Positions 8,141 through 12,182 of a stretch of 12,182 bases of DNA are shown in pieces. Made by a program: the position numbers and the translations under genes. This DNA is from Larix sibirica (Eukaryota; Streptophyta; Pinopsida; Pinales; Pinaceae). Numbering within the stretch: the stretch's first letter is position 1; each line of letters begins with the position of its first letter. The stretch is taken from contig NWUY0304850335.1 in NCBI GenBank assembly GCA_004151065.3, forward strand, positions 1 through 12,182, read 5' to 3'. The notes beneath the pieces were generated by a model, which was not told the DNA's origin, ran no database searches, and saw only the letters and a program-made list of their open reading frames with translations.

Positions 8141-9039
8141 ACCACTAAAAAGTAAACAGTGAACTGCAATCCAAATGGGTTTGTGCACCCAAAAGGCCTA
8201 TGGCTAAATGGGTTAGTGTTTGCCGTGTGGATCTGCCCAAAATGCTGGTTGTGCTACAAATGGACTGGAAATGGTTTGGCCATCCAATATGTTGCTCATA
8301 AGCATTCATACAATCATACCAATGAACAATTATGAACTACGAGTCATAAAATTAATGAAAACCATAAACGGCAAACCATAAAATTCACAATCCCTGATTG
8401 TTTCAAACATAAAACCACTAAAATGGCCATCCCATTTGCCCTAAATCTAGTAGAATCAACAATAAAACCACTAAAAGGGCCATGCCATTTGCTCTAAATC
8501 CAATAGAATCAAACCCCGCCATTCTTCCAAATCTATCATCAAAAATAAACCTCAGAAAAAGCCTCGAATCATCAAATAAACAGTAGAATGGGTTAAAAGG
8601 TATGCAATACATACGGTTACTTGATTCAACCATTGTGGAATCTGATAGTATTCAATACTGCCACATAAATACCACCGAAGTCAGTACCAACTACACTAAA
8701 ATGTTTCTACCAAAAAAAACATTACCCAAATTACACTGAATCATTACAGGTGAATAATAACAGCTCAGGTGCATCACAATACTGGGAAATTACATGAAAT
8801 CAAACTTATATTAATATCCCCTAAATAACAAATAGGTCAGAGGCACGTGGAGTGAAGTGAAATGAAAATCTAGTAACCAACCATCGTAAATGAACAACAT
8901 ATCTAAAAGCTGAACCTACAGGGAAAACCTAACAAGTGGGAAAAGAGCAAGTGATGAAACAGCCATGTTCAGACCAAACAATAACCTCAATCGTAGCAAG
9001 TTCCAAACCTGCCATACCTTAAATTCTTGAGAAAAATGA
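8141..9039. other. Non-coding stretch; T-rich on the minus strand, intron-like
   Basis: No protein family recognised. The 71-codon minus frame at 8418-8633 is largely made by the duplication at 8409-8512 and is probably chance. Base composition differs from the LINE remnants: it reads as T-rich, low-G sequence on the minus strand, which would suit an intron downstream of the possible splice donor at 9044. That is inference only. Confidence 0.4.
8409..8512. repeat. 53-bp tandem duplication
   Basis: Two units begin ATAAAACCACTAAAA (8409 and 8462) and continue GGCCAT(C/G)CCATTTGC(C/T)CTAAATC, ending TAGAATCAA, with a few substitutions between them. Confidence 0.9.
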
Positions 9040-9052
9040 CATACCTTAAATT
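9013..9052 (-). repeat. Duplicated splice-donor-like motif, 27 bp apart
   Basis: CATACCTTAAATT occurs at 9013 and 9040. Read on the minus strand, each gives AATTTAAG followed by GTATG; the copy at 9045/9044 reads AAG|GTATGT, close to the plant 5' splice consensus. No transcript evidence is available. Confidence 0.4.
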
Positions 9053-9292
9053 ATTGCAAAAATCCGATGTAAACTTTGATGGGATCCGGAGTGAAATGGG
9101 CGAAAATGCAGGCACCAAGAGGTTGGATTGGCACCGAGCGCCTCTCAGAAACGAAAACGGTAAGGAGGAGGAAACTTTGTTTGAAAGGCGAAAAGTGGCA
9201 TGTTAGTAAAAGTGGTGAAAAGGTAAGAAAATGCTTTTTCTTCCGTCTTTGTGTGTGTTTGAGACGTTTTGCATTTCTGATTTATAAATAGT
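9045..9292 (-). promoter_or_regulatory. Possible minus-strand promoter and first (leader) exon
   Basis: On the minus strand a TATA-like box (TATTTATAAA, 9290-9281) is followed by a stretch with more G+C and CG than its surroundings, including a pyrimidine-rich leader (TTTCCTCCTCCTT near 9174-9162), and then by AAG|GTATGT at 9045/9044. Together these resemble the start of a plant gene with a 5' UTR intron, perhaps cut off by the retroelements to its left. An alternative is a plus-strand frame from the ATG at 9079 (MGSGVKWAKMQAPRG) to 9291, which has plus-strand GGTAAG motifs too. Neither reading is proven. Confidence 0.3.
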
Positions 9293-9313
9293 AAACATCT
9301 CATCAACATTTCC

Positions 9314-9379
9314 TTTTGCTTTTTTCGGCATAAAGATTATGGTGTATTTTGCTTTTTTCGCCATAAAGATTATAGTGTA
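9314..9379. repeat. 33-bp tandem duplication
   Basis: TTTTGCTTTTTTCGGCATAA... at 9314-9346 repeats at 9347-9379 with two substitutions. It lies just upstream of the possible minus-strand TATA box. Confidence 0.93.
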
Positions 9380-9639
9380 TTGAGCTTTTATATTTTATAT
9401 ATATGTATATATAAATGAGAGATTGCAAACCAATTATCTATCATCATGCATATTATCTTTTTTTTCAGATAGAGAGATAGTTATGTTGTAGAAACAATTT
9501 CAAGGCATAAAAATGTTAGATGTATCTAATTTATTTTAATGAACATTTTAATAAATATATATATTATATTATTATGTTATTATTCTTTTTAAGAAGTCTC
9601 AAAAAATTGATTACAATGTTTTTTATACTGATATTTTGC
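9380..9639. other. AT-rich low-complexity spacer
   Basis: Contains TATATATGTATATATAAA near 9396-9414 and ATATATATATTATATTATTA near 9556-9576. No gene is seen. The frame that opens upstream of the RNase H fragment here is AT-rich and hydrophobic and probably not part of the protein. Confidence 0.7.
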
Positions 9640-10026
9640 TGGGGAGGCAGACGTGGGGTTTGGGGGATCATTCTAGATCCCGGTAGAAATACACTAATAA
9701 CCTACGAATGGGATCTAGGAAGAGCAACTAACAATCAAGCGGAACACCACACTCTCTATCTTGGATTAGATCACATTGTCTCTCTAGGGATCCAAAAGGT
9801 TGTCATTCTTGGTGATTCCCTTTTGGTTATCTATCAAGTCGGAAAAATAGTGGAATTAGAGGATAGGATTGTCGGGAGGATCCATAAGAGCATAATAGGT
9901 CTCCTGCAACAAATCTCTGATGCATATTCGACGTGAAAAAAATAAACTAGCGAACAATGAAAAGCTCTTGGCAAAGGGAAAAATGGTGCAAAATTGGAGC
10001 CAACATACATTCCGTTGGCTCCCCTA
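9640..10026 (+). pseudogene. RNase H type I domain fragment (retroelement-derived), first
   Basis: RNase H removes RNA from RNA-DNA hybrids during retroelement replication. From 9640 the frame reads GVWGIILDPGRNTLITYEW, then LGRATNNQAEHHTLYLGL (with the catalytic Glu in NNQAE) and KVVILGDSLLVIYQV (with the catalytic Asp in GDS), followed by a helix ending LLQQISDAYST-stop at 9936. In a shifted frame the tail continues NKLANNEKLLAKGKMVQNW and QHTFRWLP-stop (9941-10026), resembling the C-terminal part of the family after a frameshift. The first catalytic Asp, expected before GGRRG, is absent, and Asn-Glu stands where N..AD is usual. The domain lacks its start and is inactive. Its parent element (LINE or LTR type) is not decided. 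Confidence 0.8.
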
Positions 10027-10378
10027 AGGTTTAATTTGCAACGGTTAAGGTATTTATGGTCCAATGTCATTCTAACTTAGCATTCAATATGAAATCCTCA
10101 AGCATTAATGCACTCCATCGTCGTTTCAATCCCAAAGCACAAAGGATCACAAGCCTCCACGTATGGGGGAACCTTTGGGAATTGTGGCCACTGGTCTAGT
10201 ACATCTGGACCTAGTCATCTATCATCCTTCCCTCTTCACATCAGTGCATTTGGGATTAAGGAACGAAGCCATTCTCGGTCGAAGTCTGCGAAATTTGTTG
10301 AGAGGAACAATACTAGGGTGGTGATTTTGGCATTTGTGGAAGACGTCGCTTTCCCCTCAAGTGCTCAGGGGGAGTGGC
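10027..10378 (+). other. Linker between RNase H fragments, no recognised domain
   Basis: A plus-strand frame is open over 10108-10479. Its first ~90 codons are Ser/His/Gly-rich and match nothing I know. Only its last ~30 codons join the RNase H-like sequence that follows. It may be decayed retroelement sequence. Confidence 0.4.
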
Positions 10379-10758
10379 TCTTTGTTCAAATAATTTGTGG
10401 GTCACTGGGAGTCATCAGGACGGAAGTGAGTATTGGAATCAGGTATGCAAATAGGGAAGAAATTTTGGTTTGTCTCTAAAAGTTGCAAGGAACTATGCGT
10501 TGGTGGGGGGGAATAAAAATGGCTCCCAGTATGAAGACGGGAGCGTGTGAAGCCAAGCTAGTGGAGCTAATGGTGGGAATAAGGGATGTAAGGCTAGCAT
10601 TCTAGAAATTAAGATCAATTTGTCATGGATTAATTCTTAGTTGGTTGGAGTTTTGTAAGTTGTTCATCAAATTACATCGCATACCTCGGGCCTAGACACT
10701 CATTTGGAAGATGCAGAAGAGCACATTCATGTTTATGGTCATTAGGTGGAGACCATGA
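10379..10758 (+). pseudogene. Second RNase H-like fragment (LINE type)
   Basis: A single frame read through three stops shows GSLGVIRTEVSIGIRYANRE, EILVCL-stop-KLQGT, then CEAKLVELMVGIRDVRLA (10546-10599), the NEAEL.AL..G..LA helix of RNase H with the Glu kept. Next come ILSWLEFCKLF, in place of GDS....WL with the Asp lost, and WKMQKSTFMFMVIRWRP-stop, resembling the last strand before N..AD. The sequence differs from the fragment at 9640, so this is not a simple duplication. LINE ORF2 proteins of plants often end in such a domain, and an A-rich 3' end follows about 420 bp downstream. The similarity is weaker than for the first fragment. Confidence 0.55.
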
Positions 10759-11184
10759 TGACAACTTTGGACTACCATCAAGAGTTGTCGACAACGAGAC
10801 ATACTAAGCTCACTCGGAAAATCAAAAGTAGATGCATGGATGACGACTTTGTTCAACAACCTCTCCACGCCATTATGGACATTTCAAGCTCTAATGGACA
10901 TCTAGGGGACACCGTCGCTCCTAAAATCATGAACAGTGGTCATAGCACTGGTTAAGATTAGTTGGTTATGCTTTGCTTTGTTGCTCGGCCAATATGTTAA
11001 AGTATATAGTTGTTTAGCATATACTACTTTTTCTTCATTAGAAACAAGACTTTTGGAAGATGTGATAGAGCAGGACAATGCTCAAGATAAAATTTGTTGC
11101 TCTGTTTTGAAATATTGTAAACTGATCTTCTAATATTTTGTCATCCTTTTATAAATATAAAATTACCCATTTTAGTTTAAAAAA
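10759..11184 (+). mobile_element. Probable LINE 3' end after the RNase H fragment
   Basis: Mostly non-coding; the short frames at 10746-10955 and 10936-11133 match nothing known. It ends TTTATAAATATAAAATTACC, then six A at 11179-11184, reminiscent of the AT-rich 3' terminus at 6615-6652. No target-site duplication was found. Confidence 0.4.
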
Positions 11185-11419
11185 TGATGTTCTTGTTACG
11201 GGGATAATATTATTTAACAAGTTCTATTCAAATTGGGGTGAGATGAGGAGAGATTTCATGAAGAGAGAGCAACATGTGCACGACTAGGATTTATTCCCTA
11301 GTGATCACTTATTTTAAAGGAGATATGACTTGGTATTAAAATAGTAGAACCTCGAGCATAATGTAGTTATGAGGCTCATTCAAGTATGCCATAATTTATG
11401 GCCCCACTCTGTCATGAGC
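11185..11419. other. Spacer or LINE 5' region, nothing recognised
   Basis: No open frame of note, no repeat and no RNA gene. It could be the 5' UTR of the ORF1 remnant to its right. Confidence 0.45.
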
Positions 11420-12030
11420 TAGTGAAAGAACCATCTCTCTAGAGGGATTTTTTTAAGTGAAGCCGTTAGATTTGTGAGTAATTCGTTACAAATTGGATGT
11501 GATCCAAGAGAATGTTTAATTTTGGTCAAAACTAGACTATCTTTGTAGAGTCAATGGTCTTTGGTTGTCATCGGACTTGCTTATGGACTAATAAAAAGCC
11601 AAATCAGGGAAGATATTTCATACAAAGGTTTTTTTAATGTTTGGTTCTCCAGTCAAGGGGAGAAGAAGCATATCTTAAAAGGAGACCCTTGGTTTTAGGG
11701 GTGTGCAAGTCTCTTAATGGTCCCTTGGACTTTGGATTTCAACCTAATATCGACACCATTCTCTTTGACTCCAATCTAGGTACAAGTCCCAAATCTCCCC
11801 ATGCACTTTTGGAAAGAACAAATCCTAGCTCAAACCGACAAAGCAAAGAGGAGGATGGTTTATTTTACTTTGGAAGAATTTGTCTTGAGTTAGACATGAG
11901 TAAGGGTCTCCTGGAAAAGATTTTGTTGGAATGGGAAGAAACCATGTGGACCCAAGATATATACAATGAAAGCATTGATTTTCATTGAAAATTATGCAAG
12001 GAGCTCAACCACTTAATGGTATCTTTCCCC
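11420..12030 (+). pseudogene. LINE ORF1 pseudogene (DUF4283-like, broken CCHC knuckle), second element
   Basis: An RNA-binding ORF1 protein of a plant LINE, broken. In the frame with codons at 11621, 11624 and so on, it reads WSLVVIGLAYGLIKSQI, KGFFNVWFSSQGEKKHILKG, DPWF-stop-GC, PWTLDFN and VQVPNLPMHFW (to ~11815), the F...F.....H.L..GPW / W.P.F / V..LP.LP..FW pattern of DUF4283. After a frameshift between 11815 and 11880 the frame starting 11641 gives RICLELDMSKGLLEKILLEW and the link to the knuckle, ...SIDFH-stop-KLCKELNHLMVSFPK. The first knuckle Cys is a stop (TGA), the last is Phe, and the middle Cys and His remain. The start is uncertain. The protein differs clearly from the minus-strand ORF1 at 1381-2556, so it belongs to another LINE family. 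Confidence 0.83.
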
Positions 12031-12078
12031 AAGATGTTTGTAGGTTTAGCTATTGTAATACCCTAGTTGTTAAGCCCT

Positions 12079-12182
12079 GGACTTATGATCTTTTATGTGA
12101 CTGTGGACTTATGTTTTGTTTTTTAATATGATAATGGATTTATGATCTTTTGTTTGATGATGTGATTATGGACTCTAGCATT
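12079..12182. repeat. Degenerate 26-34-bp tandem repeats
   Basis: GGA(C/T)TTATG(ATC)TTTT-like units start at 12079, 12105 and 12136, with a partial GGACT at 12170. A possible minisatellite; its right limit is outside the window. Confidence 0.7.

Larger units (their letters stand above)
11420..12182 (+). mobile_element. Second LINE remnant, 5' part, running off the right edge
   Basis: Defined by the ORF1 pseudogene above. Endonuclease and reverse transcriptase would be expected to the right of the window, but the last ~120 bp are low-complexity repeats, so the element may also be interrupted there. Confidence 0.6.

Noticed and set aside
8418-8633. 71-codon minus-strand frame as a small membrane protein
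   Set aside because: Its hydrophobic part is created by the 53-bp tandem duplication, and no homologous family is recognised.
10746-11133. Two short plus-strand frames (69 and 65 codons)
   Set aside because: No domain or composition signal; they lie between the RNase H fragment and the A-rich end and are most likely decayed 3' LINE sequence.

Overview
The window looks like nuclear, non-genic DNA from a plant with a large, repeat-rich genome. The basis is plant-type LINE/L1 retrotransposon remnants with DUF4283-type ORF1 domains and CCHC knuckles, AT-rich spacers, poly(A)-tailed insertions, and the absence of any intact long gene. A gymnosperm or other giant-genome seed plant is my guess, not proven. 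I see no rRNA, tRNA, CRISPR array, bacterial operon or intact host protein gene.

Layout. (1) 1-2556, minus strand: the 5' half of a decayed LINE. ORF1 (2556 down to about 1380: N-terminal region, DUF4283-like domain, CCHC knuckle) is followed by the apurinic-type endonuclease of ORF2 (1194 down to about 230; reverse transcriptase would lie beyond the left edge). 2557-3040 is less AT-rich and may be its 5' UTR/promoter. (2) 3041-3667: AT-rich spacer with a palindrome and a 116-bp tandem duplication. (3) 3676-6652: a poly(A)-ended retroelement bounded by imperfect 15-bp target-site duplications. It consists of a ~1.35-kb unit present twice in tandem (~97-98% identical by eye), each copy with a small coiled-coil reading frame. 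(4) 6668-7880, plus strand: the C-terminal part of a LINE reverse transcriptase ORF2, cut by stops and frameshifts. (5) 7881-9640: mostly non-coding, with several short tandem duplications and a possible minus-strand promoter, first exon and splice donor (9045-9292). (6) 9640-11184, plus strand: two different RNase H-like fragments and an A-rich end that could be a LINE 3' terminus. (7) about 11420-12182, plus strand: a second LINE ORF1 (DUF4283-like plus broken CCHC knuckle) running off the right edge.

Nothing here appears to work as a pathway; it is a nest of at least four retroelement remnants. The most distinctive object is the 3.0-kb TSD-flanked element with its internal tandem duplication. 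It does not match a family I can name. Its two copies share stop codons, so decay began before the duplication, and they have since diverged mainly by amino-acid-changing substitutions, as expected without selection.
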